This document shows positions 27,227 through 36,477 of a stretch of 64,000 bases of DNA, piece after piece. How positions within the stretch are numbered: the first letter of the stretch is position 1; each line of letters begins with the position of its first letter. The DNA is from Pseudoclavibacter helvolus (lineage in GTDB: Bacteria; Actinomycetota; Actinomycetes; Actinomycetales; Microbacteriaceae). The notes beneath the pieces are model-generated. The model did no database searches, was not told the origin of the DNA, and was given only the letters and a program-made list of their open reading frames with translations. The position numbers were made by a program, and so were the translations under genes. The stretch is taken from NCBI RefSeq assembly GCF_014191305.1, contig NZ_JACHWJ010000004.1, forward strand, positions 124,001 through 188,000, read 5' to 3'.

Positions 27227-27922
27227 ATGAGCTTTCGCATCCTGACGGTCTGCACGGGCAACATCTGCCGTTCGCCCCTCGCCGAGCAACTCCTGCGCGA
27301 CGGCCTCAAGGGCCTCCCGGGCGTGACCGTCGAAAGCGCGGGTACGGGTGCCCTCGTCGGTAGCGGCATGCCGCAGCCCGCGCTGGCCCTCGCCGCCCAG
27401 TACGGGGTGACGGATGCGGAAGCCCACATCTCGAGGCAGCTCACCGAGGACATCGCGCGGGGTGCCGGCCTCGTGCTGGCCCTGTCGCGTGACCACCGTC
27501 AGCGCATCGTCGAGCTCGCGCCCTCCGTCGTGCGCCGCACGTTCACGCTGCGCGAGTTCGCGCACATCGCCAGCCAGGTCACGGCGGAAGACCTCGAGGA
27601 GACCTATGAGGCTCCAGGTGCCAGCCCCGGGTCGCGCCGCTCGCGTCGTGAGGCGCTCGACGGTGCCGCCGACGCAACGGGTTCCGGCGCGTCCGAACAG
27701 GACATCGTCGCCGCAGCCCTGGCCGCAGCGGTCGGCGCGGCGGCCCCGCTTCGAGGCGTTATCGCCCCGCTCGAGAACGCCAGCGACTACGACGTCGTCG
27801 ACCCGTTCCGACGCTCGGAAGAGACGTACCAGCGCTCCGGCCGCGAGCTCGTGCCCGCCGCCGAGACGATCGTCGCTTACCTCGAGGGTGTCGTCGACTG
27901 GGCGAAGGCGCGCAGCGCGTAG
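27227..27922 (+). CDS. Low-molecular-weight protein-tyrosine phosphatase with an insertion
   Basis: 231 residues. The P-loop CTGNICRS (C9, R15, the CX5R motif) sits at the N-terminus, and the general-acid loop is VVDPFRRSEETY near residue 190. In polysaccharide systems such enzymes (Wzb, Etp) dephosphorylate tyrosine kinases that control export. The usual length is about 150; the extra residues, roughly 125-185, are Ala/Gly/Ser-rich and lie between the core and the acid loop. ATG start with GGGGGA 8 bases upstream. It is flanked by two AAW-leader protein genes. Its partner kinase is not in the window. Confidence 0.88.
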   Translation: MSFRILTVCTGNICRSPLAEQLLRDGLKGLPGVTVESAGTGALVGSGMPQPALALAAQYGVTDAEAHISRQLTEDIARGAGLVLALSRDHRQRIVELAPSVVRRTFTLREFAHIASQVTAEDLEETYEAPGASPGSRRSRREALDGAADATGSGASEQDIVAAALAAAVGAAAPLRGVIAPLENASDYDVVDPFRRSEETYQRSGRELVPAAETIVAYLEGVVDWAKARSA

Positions 27923-28054
27923 CGGGCGTCCGCTCGACGGCCGTGCCGGCCCGAATTCTCCGGGCGAGTACCCGTATCTGTTCACCGACCATGTGATCGG
28001 CTAGCTTCAGCGCGAACGCGCGATGAGCGCGCGCGACGTTGGGGGACGACTTAG

Positions 28055-28834
28055 ATGCGTGCAGACAGTCAGGCACCACAGGGCAATCAGGAACGACCGG
28101 CAACGGCGGAAGCGGGTTTGTCGCGTCGGCGCCTACTCGAAGGCTCCGCCTGGGCGGTGCCCGTCATCGCGATCGCGGCGGCGACCCCAAGCCAGGCAGC
28201 CTCGAACTGCGCCCTCTATCCGGGGGTCGTGATCTTCAGCGGGCCCAACGCCAACTTCGGTCCCAACGGTCCCGGGATCGACGCGCAGGGCAGCGTCAAC
28301 CTCGACGGGGCACCAGTCTGGACACACCCGCCCGTGAGGATCGGCGTCGAGAGCTTCCCCGTCGGACCTCTCCAGCGCGGCCCCGAGAACCTCACGACTG
28401 CGGATGACGCGCTGCTTGTCACGCAGTATCCGATCGGCGAGCCGGATGGCTTTGCAGAGCAAGACCTCGTCATCACGTTCGGTCGTGAGGTGACGGACCT
28501 GGCCTTCACGATCGGTGGCATCGACACCCGCACGGGCGCTGGTGGCTACGCCGACGCGGTGAGTCTCGACTTCACGCCAGGCGAGACCGTGGTCACCGGC
28601 AGCCACGTGGGTGGCACCGGGGACTTCAGCACTCCCTGGGCAGCGATCGTCGCCACCGCGACGCCAGACGTCACCTCGCCGGCGAACTCGGTGCGACTCA
28701 CCTTCACGTCGCAGGTGACGACCCTTGTGCTTCGGTTCCGCTCGACCGACCTCTCGCCCGCAGCGACCGGAACGCAGCGATTCACGATCAGCGACATGAG
28801 CTTCCGAGCGGGCTGCGGCATCGGGTCCGCCTAA
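28055..28834 (+). CDS. AAW-leader exported protein, unknown function
   Basis: 259 residues, ATG with GGGGGA upstream. The leader reads LSRRRLLEGSAWAVPVI and ends AATPSQAAS. The mature part begins NCALYPGVVIFSGPNANFG and is rich in beta-strands (DLVITFGREVTDLAFTIGG, SVRLTFTSQVTTLVLRF), suggesting an extracellular jelly-roll or lectin-like fold. I cannot assign a family. Two Cys (near 51 and near the C-terminus) could pair. It precedes lysS by 140 bp, and it is the third leader-family gene in a 10-kb stretch. Confidence 0.7.
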   Translation: MRADSQAPQGNQERPATAEAGLSRRRLLEGSAWAVPVIAIAAATPSQAASNCALYPGVVIFSGPNANFGPNGPGIDAQGSVNLDGAPVWTHPPVRIGVESFPVGPLQRGPENLTTADDALLVTQYPIGEPDGFAEQDLVITFGREVTDLAFTIGGIDTRTGAGGYADAVSLDFTPGETVVTGSHVGGTGDFSTPWAAIVATATPDVTSPANSVRLTFTSQVTTLVLRFRSTDLSPAATGTQRFTISDMSFRAGCGIGSA

Positions 28835-28974
28835 CTCGCGGGCCGCTGTTGGCTCGTGCCGGTTCGCGCGGCGGCGCGATGTGCACCAAACTGGGGGGAG
28901 TGCGATTCTGCGCGGCGTTCGTCGTGCCCAGGATGCGCATCCACACCCAGACGCACGACACGCAAGGAGCCCGA

Positions 28975-30474
28975 ATGGCCGACGCGCCCATCCAAGACGC
29001 ACTCTCCGAGGCGGAAGCCTCCGAGCAGAAGCAGGTGCGTCTCGACAAGCGCGCGCGGATGCTCGAGTCGGGCATCGCGCCCTACCCGCTGACGCTCCCC
29101 ATCACGCACACCATCGCCAAGGTACGAGCAGCGCACTCGGAGCTCGAGGACGGCGCCTCGACCGGAGAGCGCGCCGGCGTCGCCGGGCGAATCGTGCACC
29201 TCCGCAACACGGGGAAGCTCTGCTTCGCGAGCCTGCAGGCCGGCGACGGGTCGCGCATCCAGATCATGCTCTCGCTCGCCGTGGTCGGCCAGGAGCAGCT
29301 CGACCTGTGGAAGGAATTCGTCGACCTCGGCGACCACGTCTTCGCCGCCGGCGAGATCATCTCCTCGCGCCGCGGTGAGCTGAGCATCATGGCCGACGAA
29401 TGGAAGATGGCCTCCAAGGCCGTCCGTCCGCTGCCGAACCTGCACTCGGAGCTCAGCGAGGAGACGCGCGTTCGTCAGCGGTACCTCGACCTCATCCAGC
29501 GCCCCGTCGCCCGCGAGGTTGTGGTGGCACGCGCGAAGACCAACGCGTCGCTGCGCCAGACGTTCGCGAACCACGAGTTCCTCGAGGTCGAGACGCCCAT
29601 GCTGCAAACGATGCACGGAGGCGCCGCGGCCCGCCCGTTCGTCACGCACTCGAACGCGTTCGACACCGAACTGTTCCTGCGCATCGCACCAGAGCTGTAC
29701 CTGAAGCGAGCCGTCGTCGGCGGCCTCGACCGGGTCTTCGAGATCAACCGCAACTTCCGCAACGAGGGCGCAGACTCGACGCACAGTCCCGAGTTCGCGA
29801 TGCTCGAGGCCTACCAGGCGTACGGCGACTACAACTCGATCGCCGACCTCACGCAGGAGCTCGTGCAGAACGCGGCGCTTGCCGTGTCCGGCTCGCACGT
29901 CGTCACCTGGACAGACGGCACCGAGTTCGACCTCGGCGGCGACTGGGACCGCCTGTCGATGTACCCGTCGCTTTCCGAAGCAGCCGGCGTTGAGATCACG
30001 CCAGAGACTCCGCTTGCCGAGCTCCTCGCGCTCGCCGAGAAGGTCGAAGTCGAGGTCAGCCACCCCACGCACGGCAAGCTCGTCGAAGAGCTCTGGGAGC
30101 ACTTCGTGAAGGACGGCCTCACGCGCCCCACGTTCGTCATGGACTTCCCCGTCGAGACGTCCCCGCTCACCGCATCCCACCGCTCCATCCCGGGTGTCGT
30201 CGAGAAGTGGGACCTCTACGTTCGCGGCTTCGAGCTCGCCACCGGCTACTCCGAGCTCATCGACCCCGTCGAGCAGCGCGCTCGCTTCGTCGAGCAGGCG
30301 GCCCTCGGCGCGAAGGGCGACGTCGAGGCCATGCGCGTCGACGAGGAGTTCCTCGCCGCACTCGAGCACGCCATGCCGCCCTCCGGTGGCATGGGCATGG
30401 GCATCGACCGCCTACTCATGGCTATCACGGGCCTCGGCATCCGCGAGACGGTGCTGTTCCCGCTCGTGAAGTAG
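28975..30474 (+). CDS. lysS: Lysyl-tRNA synthetase, class II
   Basis: 499 residues from the ATG at 28975 with AAGGAG upstream; the open frame further upstream is rejected. It charges tRNA-Lys using ATP. The N-terminal OB-fold (about 60-170, GVAGRIVHLRNTGKL) is followed by class II motif 2 (INRNFRNEGADSTHSPEF) and motif 3 (GGMGMGIDRLLM near residue 480). FETATGYSEL-like substrate region reads GFELATGYSELIDP. Conserved downstream of panC in this lineage. A strong hairpin terminator follows. Confidence 0.96.
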   Translation: MADAPIQDALSEAEASEQKQVRLDKRARMLESGIAPYPLTLPITHTIAKVRAAHSELEDGASTGERAGVAGRIVHLRNTGKLCFASLQAGDGSRIQIMLSLAVVGQEQLDLWKEFVDLGDHVFAAGEIISSRRGELSIMADEWKMASKAVRPLPNLHSELSEETRVRQRYLDLIQRPVAREVVVARAKTNASLRQTFANHEFLEVETPMLQTMHGGAAARPFVTHSNAFDTELFLRIAPELYLKRAVVGGLDRVFEINRNFRNEGADSTHSPEFAMLEAYQAYGDYNSIADLTQELVQNAALAVSGSHVVTWTDGTEFDLGGDWDRLSMYPSLSEAAGVEITPETPLAELLALAEKVEVEVSHPTHGKLVEELWEHFVKDGLTRPTFVMDFPVETSPLTASHRSIPGVVEKWDLYVRGFELATGYSELIDPVEQRARFVEQAALGAKGDVEAMRVDEEFLAALEHAMPPSGGMGMGIDRLLMAITGLGIRETVLFPLVK

Positions 30475-30493
30475 CGCGCAGCCACACGCAAGA

Positions 30494-30524
30494 AGCCGCC
30501 GCCCGAACCGGGCGGCGGCTTTTT
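30494..30524 (+). terminator. Rho-independent terminator of lysS
   Basis: An 11-bp perfect GC stem (AGCCGCCGCCC / GGGCGGCGGCT) with a 5-base loop is followed by TTTT, starting 19 bp after the lysS stop. Confidence 0.9.
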
Positions 30525-30555
30525 GCGGCTCGCGAAGCGTGTGGGGGCGCGCCCC

Positions 30556-30738
30556 TTACGCCGTTTTCGCGACTGTCGGGGCGCTCACACCGATGTCGTC
30601 ACCGGTCTGGCTCGCCGAACCGGCGGTGAACCCCCATGCGTAGATGAAGCGAAGACGAGTGCGCACTTGGACGAGGGGGAGGTGCGTTCCAGCAGAGGAT
30701 TCCCCTTCTGTCGTTGGTTCGTGGGTGGGGCGCCTCAC
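30556..30738 (-). CDS. Possible small protein (60 residues), weak support
   Basis: The only candidate in the 306-bp gap 30525-30830. GTG start at 30736-30738, no clear ribosome site. The second half (VRTRLRFIYAWGFTAGSAS, then SAPTVAKTA) shows the G/C bias at third codon positions expected of a real gene, but the first half does not. No family is recognised. It lies convergent to lysS and downstream of the FUSC gene on the same strand. It could equally be non-coding. Confidence 0.28.
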   Translation of the reverse strand: MRRPTHEPTTEGESSAGTHLPLVQVRTRLRFIYAWGFTAGSASQTGDDIGVSAPTVAKTA

Positions 30739-30830
30739 GAATCTCAGAACGAGCCTAACCTTTGGCTATGTCTCCGCATAATATGCTCCCTCGGGCGTCA
30801 ATGCGGCGGGGCCAGCGCCATCGGATCGAG

Positions 30831-31913
30831 TCAACTCTCGGAACTTGCGTGCTTTTCCCCATCGACGCGGCACTCGATTTCGGCGACGACCTTCCGGAGC
30901 GCGTAGATCGTGACTGATCGGCGTTGAGCGGCCGGGTCCCATCCCGTGTGGTGCTCGAACTCGAGTTGCTGCAGATCTTCGAGAGCGGTGGATGCGGCGC
31001 CGAGTCTCGGGGACAGCTCGTCGTAGGACTCATCCCACGCTTGGAGGAGCTGCGCGATCTGCTCGCCGGCCGCAGCGAGAGCGCGGCGCGACTCCGCTCG
31101 CGCCTCGCTCCACGAGCTCTCGAGGAACGGTTCCTGCAGCTCTTCGATATGCCGGACGATGCGGCTGATGCTGTCGAGCTCGCCCTGCGCCGAATTGGTG
31201 TCGAACTTCGACCGGAGGCGCCGCGCGTTGCCTCGCAAATTGTCTTGCGCCTCGCCGACGAGCGTCTTGGCGTCGGCGAGGTGAGCCTCGAGGCGACGAA
31301 GCGAGGCCCGCCACTCATCGAGTGCATCCCGAGGGTGCTCTTCGCCGGGCAGCTCGGTAGCGCGTTTGATGGCGTCAGCGGCCGATTTCTTGACCGTGCT
31401 GAGGGCCTCCAACGCGTGCTTGGTCCCGGTCGAGGGCGGGACCAGAAGGTTCAGCCCGACGCCGATGGCCGCCCCGACAGCCATCTGCACGACGTAGCCG
31501 ATGGAGAAGCCATCCGGGTTCGCGCCGCCGACGACGAACACGAACAGCGCCGCGATCGGGATGTAGTCGCGCCCTGCCCCGAAGGCAGGGATGCCCGCGA
31601 GCAGGGTTCCGACTCCGACCGCCACGGGAACAGCGAGCGCCACTGGGGTTCCGATGGTGATGAGCGCACCGGATGCCAGTACGCCGAGGAGAACACCAAC
31701 CACGACCTGCACACTCGACCGCACGGATCCGGCCACGGTCGGCACACTGGCGACCAACGCACCGAGGGGCGCGTAGTAGGCGTACGCATTCGCCTCGCCG
31801 GGGACGAGGTGTCCGGCGTACCAGGCAAGCGTCGCTGCGGCAGCCGTCTTGGCGACGTGCAGCAGGCGGGGAGGCGTGACGGCGGGGACGAGTGCGCTCG
31901 CGATTCTATGCAT
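30831..31913 (-). CDS. FUSC-family membrane protein (aromatic acid exporter-like)
   Basis: 360 residues. The N-terminal half has about six hydrophobic segments (PTVAGSVRSSVQVVVGVLLG, IPIAALFVFVVGGANPDG, MAVGAAIGVGLNLLVPP), matching the FUSC transmembrane unit of AaeB-type exporters. From about residue 165 the sequence is charged and helical (EWRASLRRLEAHLADAKTL and beyond), a long cytosolic coiled-coil-like domain. Substrates of relatives include aromatic acids, but nothing here fixes it. It stands alone on the minus strand, between lysS and the RCC1-like protein gene. Confidence 0.8.
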   Translation of the reverse strand: MHRIASALVPAVTPPRLLHVAKTAAAATLAWYAGHLVPGEANAYAYYAPLGALVASVPTVAGSVRSSVQVVVGVLLGVLASGALITIGTPVALAVPVAVGVGTLLAGIPAFGAGRDYIPIAALFVFVVGGANPDGFSIGYVVQMAVGAAIGVGLNLLVPPSTGTKHALEALSTVKKSAADAIKRATELPGEEHPRDALDEWRASLRRLEAHLADAKTLVGEAQDNLRGNARRLRSKFDTNSAQGELDSISRIVRHIEELQEPFLESSWSEARAESRRALAAAGEQIAQLLQAWDESYDELSPRLGAASTALEDLQQLEFEHHTGWDPAAQRRSVTIYALRKVVAEIECRVDGEKHASSES

Positions 31914-32040
31914 CCATCTCAGGATGATGCCTCGTGCTCACCTTGTGCTGGGACTTGCCAGCCGGTCGTCCGTGATGAGGAGGGATGCAACGCGGATCTT
32001 CCCGATCACTCCCGCATCTGTCCTCAGGACGCGCAAGGAC

Positions 32041-32078
32041 GGCCAGGGGCCGGAAGCACGTGCATCCGACCCCTGGCC
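32041..32078 (-). terminator. Hairpin after the RCC1-like gene
   Basis: 14-bp arms (32041-32054 and 32065-32078) pair with one mismatch around a loop containing GCACGTGC. There is no T-run, so it may stabilise the 3' end rather than terminate. It lies 17 bp past the stop of the minus-strand gene. Confidence 0.55.
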
Positions 32079-32095
32079 GCTCTCGTTGGAGCTGG

Positions 32096-33536
32096 TCAGC
32101 AGACGGTGCCCTCGATGACGTAGCCGCCCCCGTAGTAGCTGCCGGCGGTGGGGTGGTAGCCCCACACGTTGAGGTCGATGACATTGTCGCTCGGAACCAG
32201 CTTCGGGTTGCCGCGTGTGCCGTTGTCGAGGTTGCCGCCCCACGCGTACACGCCGCCGTCGGAGGAAAGTGCGAGGTACGTGCCGTCGGAGGCGAAGACC
32301 TTCGTGACGGCCTTGAATGCATAGTCGACGCTGACGTTCGGGATGCGCGTCGAAGCGTGGAACTGCATGATCGTTCCCGTCGATGTGATGTAGAGGCCAC
32401 CGACGTAGTTGCGGATCGCCCATGAGGCGAACGCGGCGACGTTTCGGGCGCGCCTCGTCCACGCAGTCCCACCCGAGGAGAAGCCCAACGCGGCGCCGCT
32501 TGTCCACAGGTCGCCGCTCGCGGTGCGCACGATGATGGCACCGGAGTTCGCTTCGACCTGGGCGATCCCGGTGGGCGCGCCTGCCACGGTCGTCAGGGTG
32601 TGGCCGTTGGTCCACTGGCGGATCGTACCGTTCGCGAAGAGGACCGCGCCGCCGTGTAGGAAGCTGGTTTCGTGCACACCGAAGGTGCTGATCGCCGTCG
32701 CACCTGCGGTGCCGCCGATGAGGGTGGCATTGACGGTCGTGCCGCTGGTCGCGTTGCCCCAGTAGTAGAGGCCCGCCGTGGTGAGTACGTAGCTGAAGCC
32801 GTCGTTGGACTCGGCAGCGATCACGGTGCCGGATATGCCGGTGACCTTCGCGACCACCGGGTCCCCGACGCCGGTGCCCGTCCGGAACCACTGGTACACC
32901 TCGGTTCCGGTGGCGCCGGTCGCGACGCCGCCGGTTGAGTTGTTGCCGTCCTCCAGTGAGGTCCATGCGTCGACGAACGTCATGTTGGCAACGTTCGCGC
33001 CGCCGTGCTGCAGCGTGCCAGGGGCATTCTGCGCGGCACCGACGTTGCGGCCCCAGTAGCGGACGAATCCACCGGCGACCAGCACCGCGGCGTTCGAGCC
33101 TCCGCTGCTGTTGGCCTGGTCGCCGGAGATTGAGCCGACCGTGGCGGTCGTGAGTCCTGGGACCGTGGACCAGTTGATCTGGGGTGCGTTGCTGCTGGAT
33201 GTTCCCACATCTCGCGTAATCTGCACGACCTGGCCCGGTGATGCGATGATCGCCCCGTATGCGTAGGCGACGACGCCCGGGGAGCTGGATGGCGACGGTC
33301 CCCGTGGCTGGCGCCGGCTTGTCCCCGAGGGTCGCCTCGAAGCGGACCTGCCCGGCGTCGATGGTGCTGCATCGGGAAGCGCCGAACCCGGTGAGTCCGA
33401 CGATGAGGGGCTCGTTCGACGCTGCCGCGAGGGGGGCGCTGGCGACCGCGGCGAGGACGGGCGTGGTCCAGGCAGCGGTGGCGATGACCGTGCGGCGCGA
33501 GAGGCGGTTCTTGGGGTTGGATGCTGCGTTCGGCAC
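32096..33536 (-). pseudogene. AAW-leader exported RCC1-like beta-propeller protein with a frameshift
   Basis: GTG start at 33534-33536 with AGGAG upstream. The leader reads LSRRTVIATAAWTTPVL and ends APLAAAS. The N-terminal frame runs to AIQLPG and then goes out of phase at the CCCGGGG tract (33276-33282). Removing one base there joins it to VVAYAYGAIIASPGQ and gives 479 residues. The mature part shows about seven RCC1-type repeats with blade ends like RYWGRN, YYWGNA, VYAWGGN and DLWTSG. RCC1-like folds bind proteins or glycans; here the protein would be secreted. Either a sequencing error or real inactivation. Confidence 0.78.
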
Positions 33537-33773
33537 AGGGCTCCTGAGATGGATGGTGTGCAAAGCGGGTGCGCGCGACGGCGGGTCCGCATGCCTCGGC
33601 GCTAGGAAGAAGACTTCTGAAGGTGAGGGCGGACGCAACGGCCGTGCGAGTTCTGGCGCCCAGGGAAAGGCAACCTACCACTTGGTCGGGAGTGAATCCA
33701 GACTGTCAGAAGTGCACGCAGTCCACAATTCTCGGACGGACTAAATCAGTGGCCTACGCGCCGCAGAAACGAA

Positions 33774-33815
33774 GAAGAGGCGGGGCGGCTGCACGTGCAT
33801 CCGCCCCGCCTCTTC
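33774..33815 (-). terminator. Terminator of the BCCT transporter gene
   Basis: 15-bp perfect arms (33774-33788, 33801-33815) enclose a 12-base loop containing TGCACGTGCA. On the minus strand it follows the BCCT stop by about 20 bases and is followed by a T-rich stretch. Confidence 0.85.
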
Positions 33816-33834
33816 GTGCAGTCTCGAGCTCCGG

Positions 33835-35616
33835 CTACCGCTCCGAACGCTCGCCGCCAGTCTCTGCCGCACCGGAACCGACCACCGGGACCTGGCTCGT
33901 CTGCGGACCCGCGACGGGAACGCTCATGACCGGGGCTCGTCGGAGCCAGGGGAAGCGCATCCTGCCTGGTTCGCGCTCGACGGGTTCCTCGACCTCGAGG
34001 CCGTAGAAGTCTCCGATGTGTTCGACGAAGGCGGCGCGACGGGCACGCTCGTACGCGCGCTTCTCCCGCCCGAACGCGACAGCCGTCGCCCAGCAGGTGA
34101 GCAGAAGCACGATCGAGAACGGCAGCGCGATGCTGATGGCCGCCGTCTGCAGGGCGTTGAGGCCGCCCGCGAGGAGCAGGGCCGTCGCGAGCACCGACGT
34201 GATGACTGCGAAGAACGCACGTACCCAGTTCTTCGGCTCGGCCTGGCCCCCGGATGCGAGCATGCCCATCACCAGGGCGCCGGAGTCGGCAGATGTGATG
34301 AAGAAGATCGCGATGAGGATGATCGCGCCGATTGTTAGCACAGCTCCTCCGGGGAGCTGCGCGAGCATCTGGAACAGCGCGCCTTCGACATCGACGGAAC
34401 CGTCGGACTGCACGAAATCGGTGACACCGTTCAACTGCATCCACAGGGCGGTGCCGCCGAGCACAGAGAACCAGAGGAACGTCACGAGGGTGGGCACGAG
34501 CATGACGCCCATCACGAATTCGCGGACTGTGCGGCCGCGTGAGATGCGGGCGATGAAGACGCCGACAAACGGCGCCCACGACATCCACCAGCCCCAGTAG
34601 AAGGTGCTCCACGACGACTGCCAATCGATTCCATCTTCGCCCGCGAACGCGCTGGTCGAGAACGTAAGGCTGACGAAGTTCTGCAGGTAGTTGCCAAGCG
34701 ACTGCACGAAGTCGCGCAGTAGGAACTGGCTCGGGCCAACAATGAGAATGAAGAGCAGGAGGCCGGCAGCCAAGATGAGGTTGGTGTTGGAGAGCCATTT
34801 CATGCCCTTGCCGACGCCCGACAGCACTGAGAACAGCACGAACCCTGTGATGACAACGATGATGCCGATTGATGCGGTGGTCGACGGCTCGAGGATGCCA
34901 GCGGCCTGCAGTCCGGAGCCGATCTGCAGAACGCCGAGGCCGAGAGAAGTGGCGACCCCGAACACCGTGCCGACAAGAGCGACGACGTCGATGAGGTTTC
35001 CCCAGCCGCCCCGCACACGGCGACCGAGCAGCGGCTCGAGCGCCCAGCGCACGCTGACCGGGCGGCCGCGGCGGTGGATGGCGTACGCGAGCGCGAGGCC
35101 GAGCACGATGTAGATCGACCAGGCGTGTACACCCCAATGGAGGTACGTCTGCGACAGTGCCTGCTGTGCCAGCTGATTCTCGGTCCCGGTCACGCCCGGC
35201 TTCGGGTTGATGAAGTGGCTGAGCGGCTCGCTCACGCCGTAGAAGACGAGGCCGATACCCATTCCGGCCGCGAAGAGCAGCGACAGCCAGCTGAGGTTCG
35301 AGAACTCGGGCTTGTCGTCGTCCTTGCCGAGCTTGATGTCGCCGTACTTGCCGAAGCCCATCCAGAGGCTGAAGACGACGAAGAACGCTGCGATCAGTAC
35401 GTAGTACCAGCTGAAGTTGCGCACGATCCAGGACTGGACGGCGCTGAAGGCGGTGTCTGCTGCGCTTGGCGCGAGAATCGAGAAGCCGGCGAAGGCGAGT
35501 ACGACGATCGCAGCTGGCCAGAAGACCCACCTCTTGATCGCCGGAGGGCTCTGCTTTTCGGCGGGGGATGCAGCTGTCTGGCCGGGGGAATCAGGTCTGG
35601 GGGAGCTGGAAGTCAC
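33835..35616 (-). CDS. BCCT-family betaine/choline/carnitine transporter
   Basis: 593 residues, 12 hydrophobic segments. BCCT hallmarks: GMGIGLVFYGVSEPLSHF, HWGVHAWSIYIVLGLALAY, and the Trp-rich SSWSTFYWGWWMSWAPFVGVF, the substrate-cage segment. These carriers take up compatible solutes such as glycine betaine with Na+ or H+. The C-terminal 80 residues are charged and Pro-rich and may be a regulatory tail, as in osmo-sensing BetP. I set the start at GTG 35614-35616: the longer frame to a TTG at 35664 would place a 21-bp palindrome inside the coding region. A strong terminator follows. Confidence 0.9.
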   Translation of the reverse strand: MTSSSPRPDSPGQTAASPAEKQSPPAIKRWVFWPAAIVVLAFAGFSILAPSAADTAFSAVQSWIVRNFSWYYVLIAAFFVVFSLWMGFGKYGDIKLGKDDDKPEFSNLSWLSLLFAAGMGIGLVFYGVSEPLSHFINPKPGVTGTENQLAQQALSQTYLHWGVHAWSIYIVLGLALAYAIHRRGRPVSVRWALEPLLGRRVRGGWGNLIDVVALVGTVFGVATSLGLGVLQIGSGLQAAGILEPSTTASIGIIVVITGFVLFSVLSGVGKGMKWLSNTNLILAAGLLLFILIVGPSQFLLRDFVQSLGNYLQNFVSLTFSTSAFAGEDGIDWQSSWSTFYWGWWMSWAPFVGVFIARISRGRTVREFVMGVMLVPTLVTFLWFSVLGGTALWMQLNGVTDFVQSDGSVDVEGALFQMLAQLPGGAVLTIGAIILIAIFFITSADSGALVMGMLASGGQAEPKNWVRAFFAVITSVLATALLLAGGLNALQTAAISIALPFSIVLLLTCWATAVAFGREKRAYERARRAAFVEHIGDFYGLEVEEPVEREPGRMRFPWLRRAPVMSVPVAGPQTSQVPVVGSGAAETGGERSER

Positions 35617-35644
35617 TGCGTCAATGGTACGCGAGCGCCGCCAG

Positions 35645-35665
35645 ATTGCTAGTTTGACTAGCAAT
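35645..35665. promoter_or_regulatory. 21-bp perfect inverted repeat, candidate operator of the BCCT gene
   Basis: ATTGCTAGT and ACTAGCAAT flank TTG. It is AT-rich against a GC-rich background and lies 29 bp upstream of the BCCT start. That is the geometry of a dimeric repressor site. No regulator gene is adjacent. Confidence 0.6.
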
Positions 35666-35688
35666 CGAGGCGATGTGAGCGGTTGAGG

Positions 35689-36477
35689 TCAGCCCTCGTC
35701 GCCGCTGCGCACGAGCTCGTGCACTCCCGAGATGATCTCGTCGGGGCGGAACGGATAGCGTTCGATCTCCCGCTGATCGCTGATGCCTGTGAGGACAAGC
35801 ACGGTGTGCAGGCCGGCCTCCATGCCCGCGACGATGTCGGTGTCCATCCGGTCGCCGATCATGGCCGTGTTGTGCGAGTGCGCGCCGATCTTGTTGAGCG
35901 CGGAGCGGAACATCATGGGGTTCGGCTTGCCGACGACGTACGGCTCGCGGCCGGTGGCCTTCGTGATGAGCGCCGCGATGGCGCCGGTCGCCGGGAGTGG
36001 GCCGTCGGCGCTCGGGCCCGTGGCGTCCGGGTTCGTGACGATGAACCGCGCGCCGTTGCCGATGAGGCGGATGGCCTTCGTAATGGCGTCGAACGAGTAG
36101 TTGCGGGTCTCGCCGACGACGACGAAGTCTGGGTCGGTCTCGGTCATGATGTAGCCGGCCTCGTGGAGCGCGGTGAGGAGGCCCGCCTCGCCGATCACAA
36201 ACGCGGAGCCGCCAGGCAGCTGCTGCTTGAGGAAGTCGGCCGTCGCGAGCGCCGAGGTCCAGAGGCGGTCTTCCGGCACGTTGATACCGCCAGCGCGCAG
36301 GCGTGCCGCGAGGTCGCGGGCCGTGAAGATGGAGTTGTTCGTGAGCACCAGGTAGGGGGTGTCATCGCGCTGCCACTGCGCGAGCAGCTCGACGGCGCCG
36401 GGGAGCGCAGCCTGCTCGTGCACCAGCACGCCGTCCATGTCAGTGAGCCAGCATTCGACGTTCGAGCGATCGACCAT
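35689..36477 (-). CDS. HAD-IIA family phosphatase (NagD-like)
   Basis: 262 residues, ATG start. HAD motif I WLTDMDGVLV holds the nucleophile D13 and D15. Motif II is LVLTNNS. The cap region precedes GKPNPMMFRSAL (motif III Lys) and MIGDRMDTDIVAGMEAG (motif IV Asp pair). NagD/p-nitrophenylphosphatase relatives dephosphorylate nucleotide or sugar phosphates; the true substrate is not predictable. It lies 24 bp upstream, on the same strand, of the BCCT palindrome, but an independent promoter there makes separate control likely. Confidence 0.9.
   Translation of the reverse strand: MVDRSNVECWLTDMDGVLVHEQAALPGAVELLAQWQRDDTPYLVLTNNSIFTARDLAARLRAGGINVPEDRLWTSALATADFLKQQLPGGSAFVIGEAGLLTALHEAGYIMTETDPDFVVVGETRNYSFDAITKAIRLIGNGARFIVTNPDATGPSADGPLPATGAIAALITKATGREPYVVGKPNPMMFRSALNKIGAHSHNTAMIGDRMDTDIVAGMEAGLHTVLVLTGISDQREIERYPFRPDEIISGVHELVRSGDEG

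Noticed and set aside
28831-30369. Long minus-strand open frame opposite lysS
   Set aside because: Complement of lysS; composition is typical of a shadow frame and lysS motifs are clear on the plus strand.
30924-32123. Long plus-strand open frame opposite the FUSC gene
   Set aside because: The minus strand shows membrane helices and family features; this frame does not.
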